The notes: generated by a model from the letters alone, not told the origin. 64,000 bases of DNA from Streptomyces sp. TSRI0281 (GCF_001905125.1 NZ_LWLE01000033.1:1-64000), one strand, 5' to 3'. Counted from the stretch's first letter, positions 34,586 through 43,158 are shown. Made by a program: numbers and translations.

Positions 34586-36682
34586 ATGACTCAGACACCC
34601 ACACAGCCGCAGGCGCGTGCCCAGATCAGGATTCCGGCCGCACACCCCATGGTGATGCTCCTGGGATCGGGCGACTCGCTGCTGCGCGTGATCGAAACGG
34701 CTTTCCCGGCGGCCGACATCCATGTCCGGGGCAACGAGATCAGTGCCACGGGCGAGGCAGCCGATGTCGCCCTGATCCAGCGCCTGTTCGACGAGATGAT
34801 GCTGGTGCTCCGCACCGGGCAGCCGATGACGGAGGACGCAGTGGAACGGTCGATCGCCATGCTCCGGGCGAGCGGCAACGGGCAGGGGGGCCCGCACGGC
34901 GAGACACCCGCCGAGGTGCTCACACAGAACATCCTCTCCAGCCGCGGCCGCACCATCCGCCCCAAGACCCTCAACCAGAAGCGGTATGTCGACGCGATCG
35001 ACAAGCACACGATCGTCTTCGGCATCGGACCCGCCGGTACGGGCAAGACCTACCTCGCCATGGCGAAGGCGGTCCAGGCCCTCCAGTCCAAGCAGGTCAG
35101 CCGGATCATCCTGACCCGGCCCGCCGTCGAGGCGGGGGAGCGGCTCGGCTTCCTGCCGGGCACGCTCTTCGACAAGATCGACCCGTATCTGCGCCCGCTC
35201 TACGACGCCCTCCACGACATGCTCGACCCCGACTCGATCCCGCGGCTGATGGCGGCGGGCACGATCGAGGTGGCGCCGCTGGCTTATATGCGGGGCCGGG
35301 CGCAACCCGTCTTCACGAACGTCCTGACGCCGGACGGCTGGTGCCCCATCGGCGATCTCCGGGTCGGTGACCTCGTCATCGGGTCGAACGGCGAGCCGAC
35401 CCCGGTGCTGGGCGTCTACCCGCAGGGCGAGAAGGACATCTACCGCGTCAGCGCACAGGACGGCTCCTGGACGCTGTGCTGCGGCGAGCACCTGTGGACC
35501 GTTCGCACGGCCTCCGACCGCCGCCGTGACAAGCCGTGGCGGGTCCTGGAGACCCGGGAGATGATCGGCAACCTCCGCGCGGCGCACGCCCGCCGCTACG
35601 AGCTGCCGATGCTGACCGCGCCGGTGAGCCACCCCGAGCGTGACGTTCCCATGGATCCGTACGCGCTGGGGCTCCTGCTTGGCGACGGATGCCTCACCGG
35701 CTCCACCACGCCGTCGTACGCCACGGCGGACCCGGAGCTGGCCGAGGCACTGGAGGGAGCCCTCACGGGCATCACCCTGCGGCACCGGGGCGGGCCGGAC
35801 TACGTACTGAACCGGATCAAGGCGCCGGGCGACGTGGTCACCCTGGAGAACCCCGTCACCGGCATCCTGCGTCAGCTGGACCTGCTGGGGACCCGGTCGC
35901 ACTCCAAGTTCGTCCCGGACGACTATCTGCTCAACTCCGCCGAGGTGCGCCTGGGAGTGCTGCAGGGACTCCTCGACTCCGACGGCGGTCCGGTCACGCA
36001 GGCGGACCGCACCTGCCGTATCCAGTACTCGACGTTGTCGATCGCCCTGCGGGACGATGTGATCGCCCTCGTGCGGTCGCTGGGAGGCGTCGCGTACACG
36101 CGCCGCCGGGCCGCCGAAGGGCGGGCACCCGGCCCCGCCCAGGGGCGGGAGGTGCACCACCGCTACGACGCCCACGTCGTCGATATCCGTCTTCCCGAGG
36201 GCATCGAGCCCTTCCGTCTCGCCCGCAAGGCGGACGCGTACCACGCTGCCGGCGGCGGCGGACGCCCCATGCGCTTCATCGACGGCATCGAGCCGGCGGG
36301 CCGTGAGGAGGCCGTTTGCATTCAGGTGGCGGCCGAGGACTCGCTCTACGTCACCCAGGACTATCTGCTGACGCACAACACCCTCAATGACGCCTTCATC
36401 ATTCTCGACGAGGCGCAGAACACCAGCGCCGAGCAGATGAAGATGTTCCTCACCCGGCTCGGCTTCGACTCGAAGATCGTCGTCACGGGTGATGTCACCC
36501 AGGTCGACCTGCCGAGCGGCACGAAGAGCGGTCTGCGGCAGGTCCAGGACATCCTGGAGGGTGTCGAGGACGTGCACTTCTCCCGGCTCACCTCCCAGGA
36601 TGTCGTCCGGCACAAGCTGGTCGGCCGTATCGTCGACGCGTACGAGAAGTACGACAGCCGAGACAGCCACAACGGGAAGTAG
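34586..36682 (+). CDS. phoH: PhoH family ATPase, interrupted by an in-frame intein
   Basis: A 698-residue precursor: a 338-residue PhoH-like protein plus a 360-residue intein. PhoH proteins are cytoplasmic P-loop ATPases related to superfamily I helicases and usually linked, as here, to ybeY. Host motifs: Walker A GIGPAGTGKTYLA (residues 147-159), ILTRPAVEAGERLGFLPG, then the break after YMRGR (residue 238), resuming at TLNDAFIILDEAQNTSAEQM, which holds Walker B, and VVTGDVTQVDLP. Splicing would restore the usual YMRGRTLNDAFI sequence. The start at ATG 34586 (MTQTPTQPQ) is the usual Streptomyces form; ATG 34562 is alternative, but its GGGAGG is only one base away. ybeY follows after 12 bases. 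Confidence 0.95.
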   Translation: MTQTPTQPQARAQIRIPAAHPMVMLLGSGDSLLRVIETAFPAADIHVRGNEISATGEAADVALIQRLFDEMMLVLRTGQPMTEDAVERSIAMLRASGNGQGGPHGETPAEVLTQNILSSRGRTIRPKTLNQKRYVDAIDKHTIVFGIGPAGTGKTYLAMAKAVQALQSKQVSRIILTRPAVEAGERLGFLPGTLFDKIDPYLRPLYDALHDMLDPDSIPRLMAAGTIEVAPLAYMRGRAQPVFTNVLTPDGWCPIGDLRVGDLVIGSNGEPTPVLGVYPQGEKDIYRVSAQDGSWTLCCGEHLWTVRTASDRRRDKPWRVLETREMIGNLRAAHARRYELPMLTAPVSHPERDVPMDPYALGLLLGDGCLTGSTTPSYATADPELAEALEGALTGITLRHRGGPDYVLNRIKAPGDVVTLENPVTGILRQLDLLGTRSHSKFVPDDYLLNSAEVRLGVLQGLLDSDGGPVTQADRTCRIQYSTLSIALRDDVIALVRSLGGVAYTRRRAAEGRAPGPAQGREVHHRYDAHVVDIRLPEGIEPFRLARKADAYHAAGGGGRPMRFIDGIEPAGREEAVCIQVAAEDSLYVTQDYLLTHNTLNDAFIILDEAQNTSAEQMKMFLTRLGFDSKIVVTGDVTQVDLPSGTKSGLRQVQDILEGVEDVHFSRLTSQDVVRHKLVGRIVDAYEKYDSRDSHNGK
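35300..36379 (+). mobile_element. Class 3-type intein with LAGLIDADG homing endonuclease in phoH
   Basis: In-frame 360-residue insertion. It begins AQPVFTNVLTPDGWCPIGDL, with Ala not Cys or Ser at position 1, and ends QDYLLTHN. The next host residue is Thr. Block B is GSWTLCCGEHLWTV, with His64 and Trp66 two residues on. Block F is EAVCIQVAAEDSLYVTQ, with Cys340. Trp (block B), Cys (block F) and Thr (+1) form the WCT set that defines class 3 inteins, which use the block F Cys as first nucleophile. Endonuclease blocks C (YALGLLLGDGCL, about 121-132) and E (LGVLQGLLDSDGG) give two LAGLIDADG motifs. The insertion point lies just before Walker B of PhoH, a typical conserved intein site. Confidence 0.93.
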
Positions 36683-36694
36683 TCGCAGCGCACC

Positions 36695-37192
36695 ATGTCG
36701 ATCGACGTCAACAACGAGTCCGGAACCGAGGTCGACGAGCAGGCGATCCTCGACATCGCCCGCTACGCGCTCGCCCGGATGCGGATCCACCCGCTGTCCG
36801 AACTCTCGGTGATCGTGGTGGACACCGACGCCATGGAGCAGCTCCACATCCAGTGGATGGACCTCCCCGGTCCGACGGATGTCATGTCCTTCCCGATGGA
36901 CGAACTGCGTCCGCCGGCCAAGGACGACGAGGAGCCCCCGCAGGGGCTCCTCGGTGACATCGTGCTCTGCCCGGAGGTCGCGAAGAAGCAGGGTGAAGAG
37001 GCGGAGACCCAGCACTCCATGGACGAGGAGCTTCAGCTCCTGACCGTTCATGGAGTGCTGCATCTGCTGGGCTACGACCATGAGGAGCCGGACGAGAAGG
37101 CCGAGATGTTCGGTCTTCAGGCGGCCATCGTCGACGGCTGGCGCGGCGAGCACGGACTCACCGGCGCCTCGCCCGCCCCCACCGTCTCGTGA
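36695..37192 (+). CDS. ybeY: rRNA maturation endoribonuclease YbeY
   Basis: A 165-residue metal-dependent endoribonuclease for 16S rRNA 3'-end maturation and ribosome quality control. The zinc motif HGVLHLLGYDHEEPDE (about residues 110-125) is complete (HxxxHxxGYDH). LHIQWMDLPGPTDVMSFPMD precedes it, as usual. ATG start; the end overlaps the next GTG start by four bases. The phoH-ybeY pairing is one of the most conserved in bacteria and supports both calls. Confidence 0.97.
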   Translation: MSIDVNNESGTEVDEQAILDIARYALARMRIHPLSELSVIVVDTDAMEQLHIQWMDLPGPTDVMSFPMDELRPPAKDDEEPPQGLLGDIVLCPEVAKKQGEEAETQHSMDEELQLLTVHGVLHLLGYDHEEPDEKAEMFGLQAAIVDGWRGEHGLTGASPAPTVS

Positions 37193-38472
37193 GCCTCCCG
37201 CTCATCACCGGTGCCGTCCTGCTGGTCGTCGTCGGCTGGCTGGCGGCCTGCGCGGAGACGGGCATCGCCCGCACGTCGAGCTTCCGGGCGGCGGAGGCGG
37301 TACGGGCGGGGCGGCGCGGCAGCGCGAAGCTGGCGCAGATCGCGGCCGACCCGACCCGGTATCTCAATGTCGCCCTGCTGGTGCGGGTCGCCAGCGAGAT
37401 GTCCGCCGGGGTGCTCGTCACCTACGCCTGCCTGAAGGAGTTCCCGCAGACCTGGGAGGCGCTGGCCGTGGCGATGGGCGTGATGGTCCTCGTCAGCTAT
37501 GTCGCCATCGGGGTCTCCCCGCGCACCATCGGCCGCCAGCACCCGCTGAACACGGCGACGGCGGCGGCGTACGTCCTGCTGCCGCTGGCCAGGATCATGG
37601 GCCCGATCCCCCAGCTGTTGATCCTCCTCGGCAACGCGCTGACGCCCGGCAAGGGGTTCCGCAAGGGCCCGTTCGCCAGCGAGGCGGAGCTGCGGGCGAT
37701 GGTCGACCTCGCGGAGGCGGAGTCGCTGATCGAGGACGACGAGCGCCGCATGGTGCACTCGGTCTTCGAACTGGGTGACACGCTCGTACGCGAAGTGATG
37801 GTGCCGCGCACCGACCTGGTCTGCATCGAGCGCTACAAGACGATCCGTCAGGCCCTGACGCTCGCCCTGCGCTCCGGTTTCTCGCGGATCCCGGTGACCG
37901 GGGAGAACGAGGACGACATAGTCGGCATCGTCTATCTCAAGGACCTGGTCCGCAAGACGCACATCAACCGGGAGTCGGAGGCCGATCTGGTCTCCACGGC
38001 GATGCGGCCCGCCGCGTTCGTGCCGGACACGAAGAACGCCGGGGACCTGCTGCGGGAGATGCAGCAGGACCGCAGCCATGTCGCGGTCGTCATCGACGAG
38101 TACGGCGGCACGGCGGGCATCGTCACGATCGAGGACATCCTGGAGGAGATCGTCGGTGAGATCACCGACGAGTACGACCGCGAACTCCCCCCGGTCCAGG
38201 AGCTGGAGAACGGCTGCTACCGGGTGACCGCACGCCTCGACATCGGCGACCTCGGCGAGCTGTTCGGGATCGACGAGTACGACGACGAGGACGTGGAGAC
38301 GGTCGGCGGGCTTCTCGCGAAGGCGCTCGGCCGGGTCCCGATCGCCGGTGCGTCCGCGGTGGTCGACCTGCCCGACAGCAGGAAGCTCCGGCTGACCGCG
38401 GAGTCCCCGGCGGGCCGCCGGAACAAGATCGTCACGGTGCTGGTGGAGCCGGAAGGGGCACAAGCGGAATGA
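37189..38472 (+). CDS. CNNM/CorC-HlyC family membrane protein with CBS pair
   Basis: A 427-residue protein of the hemolysin-C/CNNM group. Order: a DUF21 membrane domain with about four helices (residues 1-165; VLLVVVGWLAACAETGIARTS, LAVAMGVMVLVSYVAIGVSP), a cytoplasmic CBS-domain pair (about 200-330; MVPRTDLVCIERYKTIRQAL, HVAVVIDEYGGTAGIVTIED) and a C-terminal CorC_HlyC domain (about 345-420). Related proteins move or sense Mg2+ or Co2+; haemolysis is not implied. GTG start overlaps ybeY and the stop overlaps the YjbR gene, so the cluster phoH-ybeY-this-yjbR is one operon. Confidence 0.94.
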   Translation: MSLPLITGAVLLVVVGWLAACAETGIARTSSFRAAEAVRAGRRGSAKLAQIAADPTRYLNVALLVRVASEMSAGVLVTYACLKEFPQTWEALAVAMGVMVLVSYVAIGVSPRTIGRQHPLNTATAAAYVLLPLARIMGPIPQLLILLGNALTPGKGFRKGPFASEAELRAMVDLAEAESLIEDDERRMVHSVFELGDTLVREVMVPRTDLVCIERYKTIRQALTLALRSGFSRIPVTGENEDDIVGIVYLKDLVRKTHINRESEADLVSTAMRPAAFVPDTKNAGDLLREMQQDRSHVAVVIDEYGGTAGIVTIEDILEEIVGEITDEYDRELPPVQELENGCYRVTARLDIGDLGELFGIDEYDDEDVETVGGLLAKALGRVPIAGASAVVDLPDSRKLRLTAESPAGRRNKIVTVLVEPEGAQAE

Positions 38473-38822
38473 CACCGGAGCGGCTGAGGGCGTTCTGCCT
38501 GGAGTTCAACGCGAGCGCGGAGGAGTTCCCGTTCGGCCCGGAGACCTCGGTCTTCAAGGTGCTCGGCAAGATGTTCGCGCTCAGCGCGCTGGACGGGCGG
38601 CCGCTGACGGTCAACCTGAAGTGCGACCCGGACGAGGCGGTACGGCTCCGGGAGGAGCACGCCGCGATCGTCCCCGGCTGGCACATGAACAAACGCCACT
38701 GGAACACGGTGACGGTCTCCGGGGTGCCGGACAGGAAGCTGCGCGAGCTGATCGAGGACTCGTACGACCTCGTGGTGGCGGGCCTGCCGAAAGCGGAACG
38801 GCTGCGGCTGGACCGGCCGTAG
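38469..38822 (+). CDS. MmcQ/YjbR family protein
   Basis: A 117-residue protein of the MmcQ/YjbR family, a small double-wing fold sometimes described as DNA-binding but without a settled role. Visible: the N-terminal ERLRAFCLEFNASAEEFPFG, VFKVLGKMFAL, a LKCDPDEAVRLREEH motif, and PGWHMNKRHWNTVTV with RELIEDSYDLVVAGLPK. All are typical. The start overlaps the preceding stop as ATGA. It is the last gene of the phoH cluster; a long perfect hairpin follows. Confidence 0.93.
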   Translation: MTPERLRAFCLEFNASAEEFPFGPETSVFKVLGKMFALSALDGRPLTVNLKCDPDEAVRLREEHAAIVPGWHMNKRHWNTVTVSGVPDRKLRELIEDSYDLVVAGLPKAERLRLDRP

Positions 38823-38850
38823 CGCGCCTCGACCACGGTTCTCGCACGGC

Positions 38851-38899
38851 CCCACGGGCCCGCTCCACGGTGTGACCGGTCGTGGAGCGGGCCCGTGGG
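38851..38899. terminator. 18-bp perfect hairpin, bidirectional terminator
   Basis: Arms CCCACGGGCCCGCTCCAC (38851-38868) and GTGGAGCGGGCCCGTGGG (38882-38899) are perfectly complementary. They lie between the convergent yjbR-like gene and the MFS gene whose stop is at 38905. Confidence 0.85.
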
Positions 38900-38904
38900 T
38901 CTGT

Positions 38905-40350
38905 TCATCCGCGGCGCAGCCCCGCCGCCACCGCCGCTCCGGCCACCAGCAGGATCGCCGCGGCCACCGCCGCCACCGTCCGTACGCCGTCGAACAACAC
39001 GTCCTGCGTGGTCGCCAGCACCCCCAGCAGCGGGATGCCGATGGTGATGCCGACCTGCTGGGTCGTGGTGACCAGCCCCGTCGCCAGGCCCTGCTCCTCG
39101 TCCGGGACACCCGATGTCACCGCCAGGCCGTACGAGATGATCGCGCCCAGGTGGCACATGCTCGCCAGCGAGACGGCCACGGTCGCCAGCAGGATGCCCG
39201 AGTCCTCGCCGAGTCCCAGCAGCGCGCCGATGAACACGCCCTGGCCGAGCAGTGACAGCGCCAGCGTCCGGCGGGCGCCGATGCGGCCGATGAGCTTCGG
39301 GGCGTACATCCCTGCCAGCACCGAGAACACTCCCTGCACCCCGAAGACCAGCCCCGTCCCGAGGGCGGACAGGTCCAGGACCTCCTGGAGGTACAGGGTC
39401 AGGACGAACACGACGGTGCTCATCATCGAGAAGGTGATCAGACCGCCCAGATTCCCGAAGGCCACCGTCCGCCGCCTCAGCATCGGGAGCGAGACCAGGG
39501 GTGCCGCCGAGCGGGACTCCACGACCACGAAGGCGATCAGCAGGGCCACGCCCAGGACCAGCGTGACCAGGACGTCCGCGCCGCCGAACCCGCGCTCGGC
39601 CGCCGTCGACAGGGCGTAGATCAGGGCCAGCAGACCACCGGTCACACTCACCGCGCCCGGCACGTCGAGCTTCGGCCGGTCCGTCGTACGCGACTCGCCG
39701 AGCACCTTCGGGGCCAGCACCAGCACCACGGCGGCGGCGATGCTCAGCAGCCCCATCGTGGAACGCCAGCCCAGTGTGTCGGTCAGTACGCCGCCCGCCA
39801 CCATGCCCACCGTGAAGCCCAGCGAGAGCAGGGTCCCGCTGATTCCCAGCGCCCGGTCCCGCAGCGGGCCCTCCGGGAACGTGGTGGTGAGCAGCGACAT
39901 CCCGGTCGGCACGATCACGGCCGCGCCGAGCCCCTGCAACGCCCGCCCGGCCAGGAACGAGGCCGGGTCCCAGGCCAGTGTCGCCAGCAACGAGGAAGCC
40001 CCGAAGACGACGAGCCCGGCGAGAAACAGCCTGCGCCTGCCGTACAGATCGGCGATCCGGCCGAACAGCAGCAGGAATCCGCCGGACGGCAGGGCGAACG
40101 CGGTGACCGCCCATTGCAGCCCGGACGTGCCCAGGCCCAGGTCCTTGCCGAGTACCGGCAGTGCCACGTTCAGTACGGAGAAGTCGAGCGCCACCATGAA
40201 CTGGGCGGCGCACAGCACGAAGAGGACCAGCCGGGCCCGGCCGGAGAGCCGTTCCGGGGCGCCGGCCGGTGCCGAGGTGCGGGAGGCCGAGGAAGCCGGG
40301 GAGGCCGGGGAGGCCGGGGAGGCCGGGGACGGGGGAGTGTCGATCGCCAT
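38905..40350 (-). CDS. DHA2-type MFS drug exporter
   Basis: A 481-residue transporter with about 14 hydrophobic helices, the size and pattern of the 14-helix DHA2 drug:H+ antiporters. Helix 1 holds FMVALDFSVLNVALPVLG, the family's motif D1 region. GRIADLYGRRRLFLAGLVVFG is motif A, and LGFTVGMVAGGVLTDTLGWR matches motif C. The N-terminus is low complexity (SPASPASPASPASSAS), encoded by 9-bp repeats GCCGGGGAG. ATG at 40350 is chosen; the frame runs on upstream. It is divergent from an XRE regulator gene 100 bases away, its likely controller. Confidence 0.92.
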   Translation of the reverse strand: MAIDTPPSPASPASPASPASSASRTSAPAGAPERLSGRARLVLFVLCAAQFMVALDFSVLNVALPVLGKDLGLGTSGLQWAVTAFALPSGGFLLLFGRIADLYGRRRLFLAGLVVFGASSLLATLAWDPASFLAGRALQGLGAAVIVPTGMSLLTTTFPEGPLRDRALGISGTLLSLGFTVGMVAGGVLTDTLGWRSTMGLLSIAAAVVLVLAPKVLGESRTTDRPKLDVPGAVSVTGGLLALIYALSTAAERGFGGADVLVTLVLGVALLIAFVVVESRSAAPLVSLPMLRRRTVAFGNLGGLITFSMMSTVVFVLTLYLQEVLDLSALGTGLVFGVQGVFSVLAGMYAPKLIGRIGARRTLALSLLGQGVFIGALLGLGEDSGILLATVAVSLASMCHLGAIISYGLAVTSGVPDEEQGLATGLVTTTQQVGITIGIPLLGVLATTQDVLFDGVRTVAAVAAAILLVAGAAVAAGLRRG

Positions 40351-40450
40351 GGCCCCACCCTGCGGCCACAGGAATATCCGTGGGGAGCGGGAACTTATCC
40401 TGTTGCTCGCACCACCAGGCAGGAGCGCGCACGGACAGCAGGGGGAGTAC

Positions 40451-41347
40451 GTGGCCACACCGGCCCAGCACGCGACGGACGGCATCAAGGCGCACCGGCT
40501 CGCCGAACTGCGCGAATTCCTGATGAGCCGACGGGCCCGGGTCACCCCGGCCGAGGCGGGTCTGCCGGACGGCGGTGCCCGTCGCCGCACCCCAGGACTG
40601 CGCCGCGAGGAGGTCGCCGTCCTCGCCGGGGTGGGCGTCTCCTGGTACCAGTGGCTGGAGCAGGGGCGCGACATCACCGTCTCCCCGCACGTGCTGGACG
40701 CGGTCGCCCGGGTGCTGCGGCTCAGCAGCGCCGAGCGCCGCCACCTCTACGCCCTGGCCGGGCTGAACCCGCCCCCGGCCGAGGTCGACCCGGCCCACGC
40801 GGACATGTGCGAGGGGCTGACCCGGCTGATCGACGCCTGGATGCCGTTCCCGGCCCACATCATGGACCGCTACTGGAACACCGTGCTGTACAACGACGCG
40901 GCCTCGATGGTGCTGGGTATGCGCCCCGGCATCGTGCAGAACTGTCTGATCGCCTTCTTCACCGATCCGGTCTACCGCTCCCGGTCCGGGACCGGCTGGT
41001 CCGCGCTCGCCCCGCAGGTCGTGGCGCAGTTCCGGGCCGCCTGCTCGGAGTGCCCGGACGACGAGGGCTTCCGGGCCGTCATCGACGAGGCGAAGGGGGC
41101 GAGCGCCGAGTTCGCCGAACTGTGGCAGCGGCGCGACGTCGCCCCGGGCGGCCAGGTCCGCAAGGAGCTGCACCACCCGGTGGTGGGCACCCTGTCCGTG
41201 GAGTCCACCCAGCTCCGGGTGCCGGCCCGGCCCGACCTGGCGATCGTGCTGCACACCCCGCTGCCGGCCACCGGCACGGAGAGCAAGCTCCAGTGGCTGG
41301 CCTCTCCGGAGGGCCGGCGCGGTTCGATGTACCCGGTGCCGGGGTGA
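40451..41347 (+). CDS. XRE-family regulator with MmyB-like ligand-binding domain
   Basis: A 298-residue transcription regulator. Residues about 10-90 form a helix-turn-helix with the hallmark RRTPGLRREEVAVLAGVGVS and YQWLEQGRDITVSPHVLDAV. From about residue 110 to 275 lies the MmyB-like PAS-type domain (DRYWNTVLYNDAASMVLG, ELWQRRDVAPGGQVRKELHH, HTPLPATGTES). GTG start at 40451 after GGGGGAG; the frame is open far upstream inside the opposite MFS gene. Divergence from the exporter suggests that it represses the exporter and responds to its substrate. A second such pair lies at 57-59.5 kb. Confidence 0.92.
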   Translation: MATPAQHATDGIKAHRLAELREFLMSRRARVTPAEAGLPDGGARRRTPGLRREEVAVLAGVGVSWYQWLEQGRDITVSPHVLDAVARVLRLSSAERRHLYALAGLNPPPAEVDPAHADMCEGLTRLIDAWMPFPAHIMDRYWNTVLYNDAASMVLGMRPGIVQNCLIAFFTDPVYRSRSGTGWSALAPQVVAQFRAACSECPDDEGFRAVIDEAKGASAEFAELWQRRDVAPGGQVRKELHHPVVGTLSVESTQLRVPARPDLAIVLHTPLPATGTESKLQWLASPEGRRGSMYPVPG

Positions 41348-41395
41348 GGCACCCCGTTGCCGCGTCCGGGTCCGCCCGCTTCGTATGCTCGTGCC

Positions 41396-41749
41396 ATGAC
41401 TGAGAGCACCGACCTCGACCCCGAGGACCGCAAGATCGTCACGCTGGCACGCAGCACCCGCGCCCGCAACGGGGTGCCCGAGGGCGCGGCCGTACGGGAC
41501 GAGACGGGGCGTACGTATGTCGCGGGCACGGTGGCGCTGGAGTCGCTGAAGCTGAGTGCCCTGCAGACCGCCGTCGCGATGGCGGTGGCCAGCGGTGCCA
41601 CGTCGCTGGAGGCAGCCGCGGTCGTCTCCGCGGCCGAGACCCCTTCGGACGCGGACCGGGCGGCGGTACGGGACCTGGGCGGGCCGGACACCCCGGTGCT
41701 GCTCGCCGGGCCCGACGGCACCGTACGGGTCAGGGTGACGGCGGGCTGA
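41396..41749 (+). CDS. Degenerate cytidine deaminase-like protein
   Basis: A 117-residue protein whose pattern follows the first half of a cytidine deaminase: DPEDRKIVTLARSTRARNGV, then GRTYVAGTVALESLKLSALQ and TAVAMAVASGATSLEAAAVV. In active enzymes the aligned stretch reads NVEN followed by a CAE metal and proton site, with a later PCxxC. Here Cys and Glu are replaced (SALQTA) and no PCxxC is present, so it should be catalytically dead. The family resemblance is a judgement from pattern. ATG at 41396. It lies between the XRE regulator and the secreted-protein genes. Confidence 0.7.
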   Translation: MTESTDLDPEDRKIVTLARSTRARNGVPEGAAVRDETGRTYVAGTVALESLKLSALQTAVAMAVASGATSLEAAAVVSAAETPSDADRAAVRDLGGPDTPVLLAGPDGTVRVRVTAG

Positions 41750-41954
41750 TACCCCGGCAGCGGCGTACCGGCCGGCGAAGTGCCGCACCCGGCCCGTCAG
41801 CTCCGCCCGCCCCCGTCGCACCGCCCTTCCGCGACGGGGCCGTCGGCTCCGCCCGAGCCCCGATGCGGCACGCCCGCACCGCTCTGTACCGACGCCCCGC
41901 ACCTCCCCGGTGAGGGGCGTCCGGCGTTGCGGCGGCACGGGATCATGACAGCGT

Positions 41955-41969
41955 CTGATGGGCCATCAG
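41955..41969. promoter_or_regulatory. Palindrome CTGATGGGCCATCAG in a 328-base gap
   Basis: A perfect 7+1+7 palindrome, 109 bases before the WxL-like gene start. It is the only clear signal I see in 41750-42077; the rest is high-GC without a convincing gene. It resembles an operator for a dimeric regulator. Confidence 0.4.
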
Positions 41970-42077
41970 TCGCCGCGATTCGTCTCCCTTGACTTCTTTC
42001 CGGCCGAGGCCGTCAATGGCCCCCCGCCGGCGCAGAGGAGCCGCTGTGCCGCCATCCCGCAGGAGGGGCACCCGTTC

Positions 42078-43139
42078 ATGCGAGCAGCCATGCGAAGAAC
42101 CCCCGGCCCGTGGCACCGCCGGGCCGCCGCGCTGGGCGTCACCGCACTCGTCGTCGCCGGTGCGGGAGTGCTCGGCGGCGGTCCGGCCCTGGCCAGGACG
42201 GCGGACTCCGCCGCGGTGGACTTCCCCACCCACTGCGTCCCGCCGCCCATCGCCGGAATTCCGCCCATCGACGGTCCCACCACCGCCGAGATCGCCGTCG
42301 ACAACGCCGCCCCGAAGGTGGGCGACACCGTCACGGTGACGTACACCGTGGTCGAGCCCGCCGCGAGCAACCCCGTCGATCTGGCGCTGCCCGCCGACAT
42401 CATGACGCCGACCGGGAAGGTCGTCGTCGCCGGTGCGCAGTCCGCCGAGGTCACGGTCGCCGGTCCGAGGAAGAACGAGCCGGTCCCCGGCAAGGGCGCC
42501 TTCCCGTCGTTCTCGATGACGGGCACGTTCACGGTCACCGCGCCCGGCGAGATCACCCTGTCGCCCGGCGACTACAACATCCACACCAGCTATCTCATGG
42601 AGCTGGACACCCCGTGCACGGTGACGGACCCGCCCGCCCCCGTCTCACGGACGATCGTCGCGACGGAGGGCGGCGGCCAGACCCCCGACGGCAGCCAGCG
42701 GCTCACCGCGTCCGTACGGGCGGGCACCCTCTCCATGGTCCAGGACGGCGACGGCGTCGAGATGTCGGCGGTCGACTTCGGCCGGGGCGGCGCCTCCCGC
42801 GGCTCCCTGCGGACGGTGACGGTCGAGGACTACCGCGGTGGTCCCGCGGGCTGGTCCCTGACCGGCAGGGTCACCGACTTCCAGGGCCCCGGCGACGCGA
42901 GGATCGGCGCCGGCGCGCTGCGCTGGACCCCGGTCTGCGCGACGAAGCCCGGCAGCCCGAGCACCTGCGCGGCCGGTTCGGCGGGCGCGGTCGGCAGCGC
43001 GGGCGCCACCCTGGCCTCCACCCCCGACGGCGCGTCCACCGGAGGCGAGTTCCGCGTCGACGCCCGGCTCGCGCTGGACGTACCGGCGTACACCGCCACC
43101 GGCGCGTACTCCGGAGTACTGACGCTCACCCTCACCTGA
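42078..43139 (+). CDS. Secreted WxL-like surface protein
   Basis: A 353-residue secreted protein. The signal peptide is residues 1-36, with twin arginine-like basic starts (RRTPGPWHRR), a hydrophobic core LGVTALVVAGAGVLGG and a probable cut after ALA. A beta-sandwich domain follows (about 60-190; IAVDNAAPKVGDTVTVTYTV). The C-terminal 140 residues resemble a WxL domain: VTVEDYRGGPAGWSLTGRVT supplies the W-x-L motif, and LDVPAYTATGAYSGVLTLTL is the usual ending. WxL domains bind peptidoglycan in Firmicutes. AGGAGG precedes the ATG at 42078. The next gene encodes the expected DUF916-type partner. Confidence 0.72.
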   Translation: MRAAMRRTPGPWHRRAAALGVTALVVAGAGVLGGGPALARTADSAAVDFPTHCVPPPIAGIPPIDGPTTAEIAVDNAAPKVGDTVTVTYTVVEPAASNPVDLALPADIMTPTGKVVVAGAQSAEVTVAGPRKNEPVPGKGAFPSFSMTGTFTVTAPGEITLSPGDYNIHTSYLMELDTPCTVTDPPAPVSRTIVATEGGGQTPDGSQRLTASVRAGTLSMVQDGDGVEMSAVDFGRGGASRGSLRTVTVEDYRGGPAGWSLTGRVTDFQGPGDARIGAGALRWTPVCATKPGSPSTCAAGSAGAVGSAGATLASTPDGASTGGEFRVDARLALDVPAYTATGAYSGVLTLTLT

Positions 43140-43158
43140 CGGCGCGGCCCTGATCCAC

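Noticed and set aside
38432..41938. 1168-codon minus-strand frame spanning the MFS and XRE genes
   Set aside because: It runs through two oppositely oriented real genes in a shadow frame; the protein has no recognisable domain.
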